Shown: positions 55,259 through 64,000 of the stretch, in pieces
Numbering within the stretch: position 1 is the first letter of the stretch
Layout of the letters: each line of letters opens with the position of its first letter
Assembly (NCBI RefSeq): GCF_011801145.1
Contig: NZ_CP046172.1
Coordinates: forward strand, 7,378,001-7,442,000
Origin: Nocardia arthritidis
GTDB taxonomy: Bacteria > Actinomycetota > Actinomycetes > Mycobacteriales > Mycobacteriaceae
Direction of reading: 5' to 3'
Length of the DNA stretch: 64,000 nt
Translations under genes and position numbers: made by a program
Notes under the pieces: generated by a model
Told to the model about the DNA's origin: nothing
Seen by the model: the letters and a program-made list of their open reading frames with translations, nothing else
The model's database searches: none

Positions 55259-55271
55259 TTCTAATTTAGAA
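55259..55271. promoter_or_regulatory. Candidate HxlR operator
   Basis: The dyad TTCTA-ATT-TAGAA in the 50-bp gap between the divergent SDR and hxlR genes. It is notably A/T-rich against the background. Confidence 0.5.
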
Positions 55272-55289
55272 TCACTATGGTAGTTCGAA

Positions 55290-55616
55290 ATGAGAAGTGC
55301 AAGCCGGGCGGGCGACCCGTCACACGCGCCGATGCTGGCCGCCATGGACCTACTCGGCCAGCGCTGGATGTTGCGCATCCTCTGGGAGCTGGAACCGGGC
55401 CGCCTCGGTTTCCTGGAACTGCGCCGCCGCATGGACAATTGCTCGTCGAGCATGCTGTCGACTCGGCTTCAGCGACTGCAGGCCGCGGGCGTCATCGAAA
55501 AGCGCGCCGACAAGTCCTACGAACTCACCGTCGCCGGAAAAGATCTCGGCCGCGCCATGGAATCGCTGTGGGACTGGTCCGAACGCTGGTCCGCGAAACT
55601 CACCGATTCCGAATAG
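55290..55616 (+). CDS. HxlR family transcriptional regulator
   Basis: 108 residues. Winged-helix core APMLAAMDLLGQRWMLRILWELEPGRLGFLELRRRMDNCSSSMLSTRLQRLQAAGVIEKR followed by YELTVAGKDLGRAMESLWDWSERW, the usual HxlR layout. There is one cysteine (DNCSSS) in the recognition region; redox sensing is possible but not shown. Likely represses the divergent SDR and itself through the dyad at 55259. Confidence 0.88.
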   Translation: MRSASRAGDPSHAPMLAAMDLLGQRWMLRILWELEPGRLGFLELRRRMDNCSSSMLSTRLQRLQAAGVIEKRADKSYELTVAGKDLGRAMESLWDWSERWSAKLTDSE

Positions 55617-55687
55617 CCGCTCGGACTATCGATTTCGCGGTCCGGCACTGGAAAATCGCGGCGTCCCCAGGCAGCCGACCTGACGGT

Positions 55688-56860
55688 TCACAACGCGACC
55701 GGCACCGGCGTTTCGGCGGCAACTCGGCGCGGAATGACGAGATACGAGAGCCCGAGTCCCGCCAGGCTCAACAGCGCACCGGCGGGTCCGGTCCAGCGCA
55801 GTCCATCCACCGCGACCAGCGCGCCACCGAGCAGCGATCCGGCCGCCGCACCGAGGTTGAACGCTCCGACATTCACCGCCACCGCCAAAGTCGGTGCCGC
55901 ACCGGCATATTCGAGGATCAGCCGCTGCAGCGGCGCGATGGTCGCGGTCGCGAGCAACCCGAGCACCAACACACCTACGACGGCCGTCGGCTGCCAGGCG
56001 ATCAAGACCGGGAACAGCGCGAGCACGCCGGTGAGCCCACCGAACACCCCGCGCACCGTCGCGCCCAATGATCGGTCGCTGAGCCGGCCCGCAATGAGAT
56101 TGCCCGCGAAGCTGCCGGCGCCGTATGCCAGCAGCAACGCCGAGACCACCCCGGCGGAAAAGTGGGCCAACCGCGTCAGCAGCGGTGCGATATAGGTGAA
56201 AACAGTTGATACACCGGCAAATCCCACTGCGGTCGCGACGATGACCAGCAGCACCGGGCGCCGCGTCACCACCCGCACCTCGGCGCGGATGCCGACCGGC
56301 TCGGCGGACAGCCGCGGGAAGAATACGGCCAGCACCACGACCGCCACTATGGCCAGCACCGTCAGCACCAGGAACGGCAACCGCCAGCCCGCGTGCTCGC
56401 CGAGCAGCGCACCGAGCGGCACGCCGAGCAACGTCGCGACGGTGAATCCCGACGCGACCGTCGCGATCGCTCGTCCGACCCGCTCCCTCGGCACCACCTG
56501 GGTCGCCGTCACCAAGGCCAAGGCCAGGAATGCCGCATGGCTCAGCGACGAAATCACCCTTCCCACAATCAATATCGCGAATACCGGCGCCCACGCGCTC
56601 AGCGCGCTGCCCGCCGCGAAGAGCAGCATCAGGCCCAGCGCGACCGCGCGGCGCGGCAGCCGTGCGGCGGCGATCGTCACCAGCGGCCCACCGACCACCA
56701 CCCCGAGCGCGTACGCCGTCACCGCCTGGCCCGCAGTACCGACCGACACCCCCAGATCCGCGCCGAGTTGCGGCAGCAGACCGGCGACCAGATATTCCGA
56801 CGTCCCGACCACAAAGACGCTGGCGCACAACGCCGCCAAGATCACGTAACCCTTTCGCAT
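55688..56860 (-). CDS. MFS transporter (DHA1-type efflux)
   Basis: 390 residues with 12 predicted helices. Start ATG 56860 (MRKGYVILAALC) is chosen because in-frame upstream codons lie inside the promoter. It lies 8 bases after the -10 at 56869-56874, so the mRNA is probably leaderless. Motif-A-like residues (AARLPRRAVALGLML) and the GTSEYLVAGLLPQLGADLGVS first-helix region fit AraJ/YdhP-type sugar or drug efflux proteins. Divergent from a MerR regulator. Confidence 0.88.
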   Translation of the reverse strand: MRKGYVILAALCASVFVVGTSEYLVAGLLPQLGADLGVSVGTAGQAVTAYALGVVVGGPLVTIAAARLPRRAVALGLMLLFAAGSALSAWAPVFAILIVGRVISSLSHAAFLALALVTATQVVPRERVGRAIATVASGFTVATLLGVPLGALLGEHAGWRLPFLVLTVLAIVAVVVLAVFFPRLSAEPVGIRAEVRVVTRRPVLLVIVATAVGFAGVSTVFTYIAPLLTRLAHFSAGVVSALLLAYGAGSFAGNLIAGRLSDRSLGATVRGVFGGLTGVLALFPVLIAWQPTAVVGVLVLGLLATATIAPLQRLILEYAGAAPTLAVAVNVGAFNLGAAAGSLLGGALVAVDGLRWTGPAGALLSLAGLGLSYLVIPRRVAAETPVPVAL

Positions 56861-56868
56861 GGCCGAAA

Positions 56869-56899
56869 CGCTAAACTTTGACATGGATGTCAGAGTCAA
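56869..56899 (-). promoter_or_regulatory. MerR-type promoter for the MFS gene
   Basis: Minus strand: TTGACT (56899-56894), a 19-bp spacer, TTAGCG (56874-56869). Inside the spacer lies the perfect dyad TGACAT-CC-ATGTCA (56879-56892). Confidence 0.78.
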
Positions 56900-56919
56900 G
56901 CCCGGATGAACGAGATCAC

Positions 56920-57297
56920 ATGCGAATCGGCGAGCTTTCCCGCCGCACCGGCGTACCTGAGCGCCTGCTGCGCTACTACGAGCAGCAGGATCTGCTGCAG
57001 CCCATCCGCCGCCCCAGTGGCTACCGCGAATACGCCGAGTCCGATGTTGTCACCGTCGGCCGCATCCGCAACCTGCTTGCCGCCGGGCTGAACACCGCGA
57101 CCATCGCGACAGTGCTGCCCTGCCTGCGCGAGGACGACCGCAGATTGATCCCGATCTGCGCCGATCTGGTCGCCGACCTCTGCCGGGAACGCGCCCGAAT
57201 CACCGCCGCCATCACCGAGTTGCAAAGCTCCCTCGGCCTCCTCGATCGGGTGATCGACGCGGCGCCGCCGGATGTCGCCGCGCGCGCCGGTGCGTGA
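56920..57297 (+). CDS. MerR family transcriptional regulator
   Basis: 125 residues from ATG 56920. MRIGELSRRTGVPERLLRYYEQQDLLQPIRRPSGYREYAESDVVTVGRIRNLLAAGLNTATIATVLPCLRED is a standard MerR head. The C-terminal helix contains PICADL. There are two cysteines in all (LPCLRED, PICADL), and metal binding is not clear. It presumably activates the divergent MFS pump. Confidence 0.9.
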   Translation: MRIGELSRRTGVPERLLRYYEQQDLLQPIRRPSGYREYAESDVVTVGRIRNLLAAGLNTATIATVLPCLREDDRRLIPICADLVADLCRERARITAAITELQSSLGLLDRVIDAAPPDVAARAGA

Positions 57298-57492
57298 CCG
57301 ATTGCTCCATCGCCCTGCAACGGGACCCGGGCCGTGCCCCGCCGGGCGGCGTTCGAAACCCAACGCTTTTCCTGGCTGCCGACCATTCGTGGCGCCCGGC
57401 TAGCCTTGGCAACGAATTCGAGATCATCGCGGCGGCCCTTCGAACGGGGAGCCGGCGGACTCGTATTCGGTCAGCGAGCTAGGGAGGACTCG

Positions 57493-57885
57493 ATGAATTC
57501 ATTTGCTGCGAAACGAAATTCGGCACGCCTAGCCATATCGGCGCTGCTGGGCACGATCGCCGTGCTGAGCAATTCCGGCCCGGCGGCATCCGCCGATCCA
57601 GGTGCGCCGCGCGATCTCGGCTGCGCATTCGCGGTGTACAACAACGACGGCACGCACTGCTTCAACGATCAGGACCATCAGCAGCACACGGTGTACATCG
57701 ACCAGGTGACCTGGGTTTGTGCCGCGCAGAACGCTTGGGCGGCCTTCCATTACCGCCCCAACCCGAACGATCCGGAGGTCGAGGGACGTCACCTCACCTC
57801 GGACGGAAGTTTCCCGGACTGCCAGGACTTCCGCGGCCTACCCGGCAATACCGTCGTCACCAGGTACACCATCGAAAACTGGTAG
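57493..57885 (+). CDS. Secreted protein of unknown function
   Basis: 130 residues from ATG 57493, with GGGAGG upstream. A signal peptide is cleaved near ASA|DPG (~35). The mature part has four cysteines (LGCAF, HCFND, WVCAAQ, PDCQDF), probably two disulfides, and many aromatic residues (VTWVCAAQNAWAAFHYRPNP). No family recognised. The ~195-bp region upstream holds nothing I can name. Confidence 0.7.
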   Translation: MNSFAAKRNSARLAISALLGTIAVLSNSGPAASADPGAPRDLGCAFAVYNNDGTHCFNDQDHQQHTVYIDQVTWVCAAQNAWAAFHYRPNPNDPEVEGRHLTSDGSFPDCQDFRGLPGNTVVTRYTIENW

Positions 57886-57937
57886 TACCTCGGGTCCGGC
57901 GCTGGCGTATCCGGCGCCGGACAACCAGACTGGGGCC

Positions 57938-58504
57938 ATGAGCGAATTCGGGGCGGGCGATTCGGTGCGGGTGCGCGCCGAGCGGTTTCTGAAAGAGTGT
58001 GGCGCCGAGGATATTCCGCATCCGGGTGGCACGCTGCTCGCCCATCTCGGCCGGGTCGCCGACGTGCTGGCGGGATGGGGCGCCACGAGTGATATCCAGC
58101 TCGCCGGGCTGTGTCACGCCGTCTACGGCACCGACGGCTTCGACCGGTGGCTGCTGGACCCGGCCGACCGGCACCGGATGGTGGAGCTCATCGGCGAGCG
58201 CGCGGAGGCGCTGGTGTACCTGTACGGAAGTTGTGATCGCGCAACGGTTTACCCGCGGCTGACCGCGACGCCGGTGCTGTTCCGGGATCGCTTCACCGGC
58301 CGGGAATTCGAGCCGGACGATGCCGAACTGCGCGCCTTCCTCGAACTCACCGCGGCCAACGAGCTCGACGTCATGGCGCACAATGCCGAACTCGCCGCGA
58401 AACACGGTGCGGCGCTGTTCGGTCTGTTCGAGCAGACGCGAAACTACCTGTCACCGCGCGCCTGGTCCGCCTGTCGCGCCCAACTCGGTTCCGCCGCTTC
58501 GTGA
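57938..58504 (+). CDS. DUF6817-type protein
   Basis: 188 residues from ATG 57938. Helical; the N-terminal segment HPGGTLLAHLGRVADVLAGWG followed by QLAGLCHAVYGTDGFDRWLLDPADRHRMVELIGERAEALVYLYGSCDR recalls HD-like helical domains named DUF6817. The histidines of HLGRV and CHAVYG may bind a metal (inference). Ends 6 bp before the convergent hypothetical gene. Confidence 0.75.
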   Translation: MSEFGAGDSVRVRAERFLKECGAEDIPHPGGTLLAHLGRVADVLAGWGATSDIQLAGLCHAVYGTDGFDRWLLDPADRHRMVELIGERAEALVYLYGSCDRATVYPRLTATPVLFRDRFTGREFEPDDAELRAFLELTAANELDVMAHNAELAAKHGAALFGLFEQTRNYLSPRAWSACRAQLGSAAS

Positions 58505-58510
58505 TCGGCC

Positions 58511-59038
58511 CTACGGCTCATCCGCATACCTGGCCCGCGCCCACGCGGCCTCGAACTCGTCGCGGCCGATCTCGAATTCCACCCATTCCGGGTCGTAGAG
58601 GTCGACGAGCGGCGGGTTGAACGCCCAGTCCTCGACGGTGCTGCGGATGGCGGGCCCGGCGTCGCGATCCTCCACCTGACGCAGGCGGCGGCCGTCCGAA
58701 TCGACCTCCGAATAGTAGGTGGCGGCCTCAACGCCATCCGCGCCGTCCCAGTACCGCTTGACATAGAGGATGGTGCGATCGGCCAACGCGCCGAAGCCGG
58801 GCAGCGCGCGCTGACGGATCCGCACGTCGCGCAGCTCGCGCAGATCGGCCGGGATATCCGCGGTATCGCATGCTATTTCGATGAGACGCCAGGATTCGGC
58901 CGCCTCGACGGTATTCGGGTCCTCGACCACTTCGACCTCGGCGAAGGTCTCCCGGATCTCCCGGGCGGAATCGGCGGTGATCCACCACCACATACCGCCC
59001 ATACCGTAGTCGTGCATGACCAGAAAACGCGTCCCCAT
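58511..59038 (-). CDS. Hypothetical protein
   Basis: 175 residues from ATG 59038. Acidic, soluble, tryptophan-rich (MGGMWWWITADSAREIRETFAEVEVVED; RQRALPGFGALADRTILYVKRYWDG). No family recognised. Similar immunity-like SUKH-sized proteins are known, but no motif supports that. Confidence 0.65.
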   Translation of the reverse strand: MGTRFLVMHDYGMGGMWWWITADSAREIRETFAEVEVVEDPNTVEAAESWRLIEIACDTADIPADLRELRDVRIRQRALPGFGALADRTILYVKRYWDGADGVEAATYYSEVDSDGRRLRQVEDRDAGPAIRSTVEDWAFNPPLVDLYDPEWVEFEIGRDEFEAAWARARYADEP

Positions 59039-59210
59039 ATCGCACGAGTTTAATTGAGCGACAACGGAATACAAGAAATCGGTGGCGCATACACCGGAGC
59101 GTGAGCAGCCGCAAGGGTTTGGTTCGGCCGGAGTTCACCGCGACACGGCGACGGCCGAATTTCGCGAGTATCACCAACACCTCGGATAACTCGGGTTTAG
59201 GCTGTCCGCC

Positions 59211-59711
59211 GTGGTCGAACCCCAGCCCCCCGTCGCGCCCCACCCCGCTATCGCCCCGCTGGCGCCGCTGCTCGGCACCTGGCGCGGTGACGGGCAGGGC
59301 GAGTATCCGACCATCCAGCCTTTCGGATATTTGGAGGAAGTTCGGTTCGGCCACCTCGGCAGACCGTTCCTCACCTATCGGCAGCGCACCCGCGCCGCCG
59401 ACGACGGACGCCCGCTGCACGCCGAAACCGGCTACCTGCGCTGCCCGAGCCCGGACCGGGTCGAGCTGATCCTGGCCCACCCCACCGGCATCACCGAAAT
59501 CTGTGAAGGGTCATTGACGTTCGAGGACGGCGCGCTGCGGATGGAATTGGACTCGACCAGCATCGGCCGCAGCAGCACCGCGAAACTGGTCACCGCACTC
59601 GGCCGTTCGATCCGCCAAACCGGTGACACCATCGACTACACCCTGCGCATGGCCGCCGTAGGCGAACCCATGCAGCACCACCTGGCCGCCAGCCTCAAAC
59701 GCGCCGACTGA
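59211..59711 (+). CDS. Nitrobindin-like heme-binding beta-barrel (FABP family, peroxynitrite isomerase type)
   Basis: 166 residues from GTG 59211. It has the GxWxGxG signature in LLGTWRGDGQGEYP (~21-34), FGYLEEVRFGHLGRPFLTYRQRT, and a C-terminal QHHLAASLKR whose histidine is the expected proximal heme ligand. Bacterial nitrobindins isomerise peroxynitrite to nitrate and bind NO. TAGGCT seven bases before the start suggests a leaderless mRNA. Confidence 0.9.
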   Translation: MVEPQPPVAPHPAIAPLAPLLGTWRGDGQGEYPTIQPFGYLEEVRFGHLGRPFLTYRQRTRAADDGRPLHAETGYLRCPSPDRVELILAHPTGITEICEGSLTFEDGALRMELDSTSIGRSSTAKLVTALGRSIRQTGDTIDYTLRMAAVGEPMQHHLAASLKRAD

Positions 59712-59720
59712 TCCGGACCC

Positions 59721-60548
59721 TCAGTCGCGCAAGGGATCCGGCCGCCACGGCAGTCCGGCGCCCGATCGCAGATAACCGGTTTCGAACAGTGAGATCACCA
59801 TGGCCAGCAGGCTGAATGCCCGCGGATCGTCGTTGGCCCGCGCCATGAACGCGAATACCTCGATCTCGTTCTCCAGCGTGGTGCCGTACCCGGCCAGCAC
59901 GTGCACCCAGTCGTGCTGGGCGAGCAGCGGCGGCGCGGAACCCGGCAGACCGGGCGTGACGAAGCCGCGATCGCGATAGAAGTCGGCGACGCCGCGCCCC
60001 AGCGTGCCGACCGGCAACTCCCACAGCGTCGCCCACCGCGCCGCGAGCTCCGGATCGTCGCCGACCTGACCCCACGAGGTATCGAGGGTGCCGGTGTGCA
60101 GCGCATGCAGCCGTTCGGCGCCGAGCCCGGCGAGGTAGCCGTTGCGGCTGAAATCGACCGCGGCCAGATCGACCGCGCCCGCCGCGTACTCCTGCGCGAC
60201 CGCGATCATGTCGTCGTCGACGCCGAGCGCATCGGCGAATTCGCGGATCCTGGTGGCCACGGCCGCGGGCAGCGGGCGCACCACCAGCGCGGCCAGCAGC
60301 ATCACCTGCACGACCCGTTCCCGGAAAATCCGGTTGCGCCTGGCCAATCCGGCAGCGAAGGCCGCGGGCTCGATCGGCCGCAGCGCGGCGAGCTCGATCC
60401 GGAATCCGGTCATGGACAGGAAAATGGCCGGAATCAGCAACTGCTGCAACGGCGTTAGTTCACCGCCCGCGCTCGCGGCCGCGGTCACCCCGCGCGCGAC
60501 CAGCCGCGCCTCGACCGCGTCCGGCGGGGTGAGCAGTACGTCGTCCAT
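59721..60548 (-). CDS. Coq4-like protein
   Basis: 275 residues. A mostly helical protein whose C-terminal part contains HDWVHVLAGYGTTLENEIE, matching the HDxxH-x11-E zinc motif and GY of the Coq4 ubiquinone-biosynthesis family. The N-terminal half (LLIPAIFLSMTGFRIELAALRP; NRIFRERVVQVMLLAAL) is unassigned. Because actinomycetes use menaquinone, a role in ubiquinone synthesis is unlikely and the biochemical function is open. Confidence 0.7.
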   Translation of the reverse strand: MDDVLLTPPDAVEARLVARGVTAAASAGGELTPLQQLLIPAIFLSMTGFRIELAALRPIEPAAFAAGLARRNRIFRERVVQVMLLAALVVRPLPAAVATRIREFADALGVDDDMIAVAQEYAAGAVDLAAVDFSRNGYLAGLGAERLHALHTGTLDTSWGQVGDDPELAARWATLWELPVGTLGRGVADFYRDRGFVTPGLPGSAPPLLAQHDWVHVLAGYGTTLENEIEVFAFMARANDDPRAFSLLAMVISLFETGYLRSGAGLPWRPDPLRD

Positions 60549-60838
60549 CGGTCACACTCCATCGAAATCGCCTGTGCGGTACGGGCGCGAGCCCATTATT
60601 GATCCGAATCCCGCTGCACACGCGACGGTTTCGCCACGGGCGTACCCACATACCGCATCGAATGTGACCCATACCACTGCGTGGCGCGCGATGTGCCCTC
60701 GACCACTTCGGCTTGTTCGGCGCAAGTCGCCCGGTTTACCGTTCAACGGCAAGCTAATTTCCAGCAAATCTCACGGCGGGCCGTGGCGCTCAGCGCCGGG
60801 ATCCTCCGCCGAACCCCTGAAGCAGTAGGGAGCCGGAT

Positions 60839-61237
60839 ATGAAGCGCTCGACCCTCATCCTCGCCTCCGCGGGCATGATCCTGGCCGGTGCGGCCGTCGT
60901 CCAGGTGCTCGGCGGCCCCGAGGCGAGCGCCGCCGTACCGATCCTCGACCCGCAGCACCTCCGGGTGGGCTTGTCGCTGTCCAACACCGAGACCGCCATG
61001 GTCGGTGCGAGCGCACTCACCGACGGCTTCGACGCCATCGTGCCCGGCAGCGCGGAAGGCATTGCGCTGCAACCGGACTCGCGAATACCGGCACAGGAGG
61101 GCAAGCTCATGGCAGGCACCGGCGCGGTGGCCGCCGAGGCCGCGAACCGCGGCGGCTACGTGAACATCTACGCCACCTACCCGGGCAACGCCGTCACCGC
61201 GGGCTATCCGCTGCTGATCGTCCAGCACTGGAACTGA
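60839..61237 (+). CDS. Small exported protein
   Basis: 132 residues from ATG 60839, with GGGAG upstream. An N-terminal signal (KRSTLILASAGMILAGAAVV) is followed by a mature domain without cysteines (RVGLSLSNTETAMVGASALTDGFDAIVPGSAEGIALQ, GGYVNIYATYPGN). I do not recognise a family. The 290-bp region upstream holds no gene I can support. Confidence 0.65.
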   Translation: MKRSTLILASAGMILAGAAVVQVLGGPEASAAVPILDPQHLRVGLSLSNTETAMVGASALTDGFDAIVPGSAEGIALQPDSRIPAQEGKLMAGTGAVAAEAANRGGYVNIYATYPGNAVTAGYPLLIVQHWN

Positions 61238-61241
61238 ACGT

Positions 61242-63041
61242 TCAGTACCCCGGCGGCAGCGCGGCCAACATATCGCGGGTCACCGCGACCGCGTGATCCG
61301 AACTGCCGCCCTTGACCAGCAATGTCGCGAAGGCCAGATCGCCGCGGTAGCCGACGAACCAGGAGTGCGATCCGCCCTCCACCTCGGCCTCCCCGGTCTT
61401 ACCGAAGACCTCGCCCTGATCGGCGATCCGCTCCGCGGTACCGCCGACCACCACCAGCCGCATCATCGACCGCAGACCATCGACGATCTGCGGCGTCAGC
61501 CCCGGACGGTCACCGTCGACCGTGGTGGGGCGTCCCGCGATGAGATACGGAACCGGCGTCGACCCACGCGCGACGGTCGCCGCCATCAACGCCATACCGA
61601 ACGGGCTCACCACCACCTTGCCCTGGCCGATACCGTCCTCGGTGCGCAGGGTCAGATCGTCGGCGCGCGGCACCGAGCCGCTGGCCGTCGGCAGCCCGTC
61701 GATCGAATAGTTCTGCACCACACCGAATTTCGCGGCCGCGGCGGGCAGCGCGTCGGGCGGCAGCTCGCTGGCCAGCTTGGCGAAGGCGGTGTTGCACGAG
61801 CGCTGATACGCCGTCGCCATCGGCACATCGCCGACGGTGAAGAGGTTGTAATTGGGAATCGTCCGCTCCCCGATGACGATTCGGCTCGGGCACGGCACCA
61901 CGGTGTCCGGCATCGCCACGCCGGTGCTCATCGCCGCCGCCGCGGTCACCGTCTTGAACACCGAACCCGGCGGATACTGCCCGATGGTGGCCACCGGACC
62001 GTCGCGGTCGGCGGCCTGGTTCTGCGCGATGGCCAGGATCGCGCCGGTCGACGGGCGCAGCACCACCATCATGGCCTGGTCGTCGGGTCCGTCGACGGCC
62101 CGCTGCGCCGCGTTCTGCACATTGCGGTCGATGCTCAGCGAGAACGACGGCGCGGGCTGCGACGGCACCTCGGTGAGCACATCGGTGTCCACGCCGTCGG
62201 CGTTCAACGTGACGACGCTCCAGCCCGCCTTACCGTCGACCTCGTCGATCACCGTCTTGCGCACCTGCGCCAGCAAATCCGGGGCGAAATCCCGGTCGGT
62301 GGCGACCAGATCCCACTGCTGGGTCAGCGTCACCCCCGGCAGACCGATGAGATCCGTTGCGACATCGTTGTATTCGACCTCGTTGAGCAGTATGACGGTG
62401 TACCCGCCCTTGGCCGCCCGCGCGCCGTCGAGTATCGCGTCGGGGGTCAGCTTCGGATCGATACGCGCCAACCGGGCGGACAGCGCGGTGGCGACCGAGC
62501 CGGCGTCCGGCGCATCCGCCATATCGAAGGCGACGCGAGTTACCTTGCCCGGCACCAGCACATCGCTGCCGGACTGCTCGTTCACCCGGGCCCGCGGCGC
62601 CGGTTCGGTGCGCAGCGCCATGGTCTGGGTATCGCCGAGTTGCGGATGGATATCCGACGAGGACCACCGCACCACCCAGCGCCCGCCGGACTTCACCAGC
62701 TGCAATTGGCCGGTGTAATTCCAGACGCGATTCTTGGGCAGCTTCCAGGTGTAGGTGTAGTCGACGATGGCCGTGTCACCGGTGACCCTGGCCGCGCCGG
62801 TATGCGCGGACAGCTGTTCGGCCTGTAGCTTGTCCCACGCCGAACGCAGTGCGGCGCTTGCCTTTTCGGGTTGGTTGGTGAGCCGGGCCGCGGTGCTCAC
62901 ATCATGTCCGGCGAAGGCGGACACGAAGGCGTCCGCGGCGGGCGTCGGGCCCTGCGGGCCGCTCGCGCACCCCGCGGCGGGCACGGTCAACGCCGCGGCG
63001 GTCAGCACAACGGCGAATCTGCGTTTCGTCCGTATCGACAT
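61242..63041 (-). CDS. Penicillin-binding lipoprotein (class B-like transpeptidase)
   Basis: 599 residues from ATG 63041. The lipobox VPAAGC (~22) anchors it outside the membrane. An NTF2-like MecA domain (~30-140) precedes the PBP dimerisation domain (~150-290) and the transpeptidase: SxxK in PPGSVFKTV (~360), SxN in QRSCNTAF (~416), KTG in VFGKTGEAEV (~545). It resembles the mycobacterial Rv2864c class and would cross-link peptidoglycan. The neighbouring GNAT gene matches the mycobacterial gene order. Confidence 0.92.
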   Translation of the reverse strand: MSIRTKRRFAVVLTAAALTVPAAGCASGPQGPTPAADAFVSAFAGHDVSTAARLTNQPEKASAALRSAWDKLQAEQLSAHTGAARVTGDTAIVDYTYTWKLPKNRVWNYTGQLQLVKSGGRWVVRWSSSDIHPQLGDTQTMALRTEPAPRARVNEQSGSDVLVPGKVTRVAFDMADAPDAGSVATALSARLARIDPKLTPDAILDGARAAKGGYTVILLNEVEYNDVATDLIGLPGVTLTQQWDLVATDRDFAPDLLAQVRKTVIDEVDGKAGWSVVTLNADGVDTDVLTEVPSQPAPSFSLSIDRNVQNAAQRAVDGPDDQAMMVVLRPSTGAILAIAQNQAADRDGPVATIGQYPPGSVFKTVTAAAAMSTGVAMPDTVVPCPSRIVIGERTIPNYNLFTVGDVPMATAYQRSCNTAFAKLASELPPDALPAAAAKFGVVQNYSIDGLPTASGSVPRADDLTLRTEDGIGQGKVVVSPFGMALMAATVARGSTPVPYLIAGRPTTVDGDRPGLTPQIVDGLRSMMRLVVVGGTAERIADQGEVFGKTGEAEVEGGSHSWFVGYRGDLAFATLLVKGGSSDHAVAVTRDMLAALPPGY

Positions 63042-63113
63042 CGGGAGCGATGGTAATGGCCAATCGCGAGCAAACCCGGTGGGCACACCGGATCCGCTCG
63101 GCCGGAACGGCGT

Positions 63114-63982
63114 TCAGTCCAGCAACACCGTGGCGAAGGTGGCGATTTGCCGGAATCCGACGCGACCGTACGCGCGCCGGGCGATGGTGTTGTAATCGTT
63201 GACGTACAGGCTGGCGGTGCGGCCCGAGGCGACGACCGCATTCGCCACCGCCGCCGTGCCCGCGGTGCCGTGCCCGCGCCCGCGCCGATCCGGATGCACC
63301 CACACCCCTGGATCTGCCCGGTCCGCCGGGACAGCGAACCGATCTCGGCCTTGTACACCACCTCGCCGTCCTCGAAACGCGCCCAGGCCCGGCCGGATTC
63401 GATCAGGCTCGCGATCCGGCGGCGATAGCCGCGGCCGCCGTCGCCTGCCCGCGGATCGACGCCGACCTCCTCGATGAACATGGCGATGGCCGCGCAGAGG
63501 TATCGGTCCAATTCATCCGGCCGCACCCGGCGGACCTCCGCGTCCGGGGTGGCCAGCGGCGGCTGCGCGAGCGCGAGCAGCGGCTGCTCGCCGCGCACCT
63601 CGCGCTCCGGACCCCACCGGTGCGACAGCATCTCCCACAGCGGCAGCGCCAGCTCCTGCCTGCCGACCACCGACGAGCACACCCGCGGCCACCGCGCGGC
63701 CCGATCGGCGAAGGCGCGCAACGCATCGTGATCACCGCGCAGCGGCACCAGATTCGCGCCGGAGAAGCACAGCGACTCCGCCGGACCACCCCGGCTCCAC
63801 AGCTCCCCTTGCCCGCCACGGCCGTCCAAACCGAATTCCTGCAACCGCGCCGCGACCATGCACGAGGCCACCGGGTCGGCATCCAGGACCCGCAGTACCT
63901 GTGCCAGATCCCGGTTCGCCAGCTGACGCGCCGGTGTGTATCTGGCCCGTCGCGTCGGCTCCAGCAGACTCCGCACACGCAC
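63114..63982 (-). pseudogene. GNAT acetyltransferase with N-terminal DUF4081, apparent frameshift
   Basis: From GTG 63982 the frame reads a DUF4081-like head (ARQLANRDLAQVLRVLDADPVASCMVAARLQEFGL) and the start of a GNAT domain (YKAEIGSLSRRTGQIQG). At the C-run 63305-63308 it shifts into nonsense. The remainder continues in another frame: VWVHPDRRGRGHGTAGTAAV (acetyl-CoA loop), SLYVNDYNTIARRAYGRVGFRQI, stop at 63114. One extra G in the coding-strand run restores a protein of ~290 residues. It could be a sequencing error or a real mutation. Synteny with the adjacent penicillin-binding lipoprotein is as in mycobacteria (Rv2867c-Rv2864c). Confidence 0.8.
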
Positions 63983-64000
63983 AGCCTGCCACGAAAAACG

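Noticed and set aside
1..64000. CRISPR array, prophage or insertion sequence
   Set aside because: No regularly spaced repeats, no cas, integrase, transposase or structural phage genes recognised on either strand.

Overview
The window is high-GC actinobacterial DNA. It has GTG starts, several apparently leaderless genes, an F420-family oxidoreductase, SigF/RsbW-type stress regulation, DUF574 and XRE-DUF5753 genes, and a penicillin-binding-protein plus GNAT arrangement like that of mycobacteria. Together these point to a mycolic-acid actinomycete, most likely Nocardia. That placement is inference; no rRNA or other phylogenetic marker is present.

Layout. 0-10 kb: a TPP-dependent pyruvate-oxidase-like enzyme (cut by the left edge), divergent from a fused FAD/Fe-S oxidoreductase that overlaps an enolase-superfamily gene; a Cu-only-type SodC lying between two copies of the enolase gene's 3' end; a GH15/SDR operon; and an LLM flavin/F420 oxidoreductase. 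10-29 kb: a dense general-stress island with KatE catalase, hemerythrin, DUF6328, ChaB/Rho-N, nucleotidyltransferase, BON, metallophosphoesterase, CBS, a UsfY-like membrane protein, lipoproteins, CsbD, a SigF-type sigma factor with its RsbW-type partner, a STAS protein, a KGG protein, a giant CtpI-like P-type ATPase, small membrane proteins, a DoxX protein with helical repeats, and a PPOX protein. Twelve promoters there fit one pattern, G(T/A)TT or GTGT, exactly 15 bp, then GGG(T/C)A, on both strands. They sit upstream of the sigma locus itself and of most other operons, so the island reads as one physically clustered SigF-like regulon.

27-42 kb: remnants of a PRPP synthetase gene and perhaps an SDR gene, an acyltransferase, a tandem Usp protein, an M20 amidohydrolase, a quinone-reductase-like MDR, an AraC regulator, a three-repeat beta protein, an atypical tRNA-Tyr, a DUF574 methyltransferase, a MerR/SDR pair with a 19-bp-spacer promoter, a double-DUF4333 lipoprotein, LipB and an orphan XRE-DUF5753 regulator. 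41-53 kb: a 10.3-kb NRPS read as C-A-T-E-C-A-T-C-T-TE (last module without an A domain), translationally coupled to two ABC-2 permeases; no ATPase gene is visible.

53-64 kb: an HExxH peptidase-like protein, DUF4254, an SDR divergent from an HxlR regulator, an MFS exporter divergent from a MerR regulator (again a 19-bp spacer with a dyad), secreted small proteins, DUF6817, a nitrobindin-like protein, a Coq4-like protein, a penicillin-binding lipoprotein, and a GNAT gene carrying an apparent one-base frameshift at the right end. No insertion sequence, phage gene or CRISPR array was seen.
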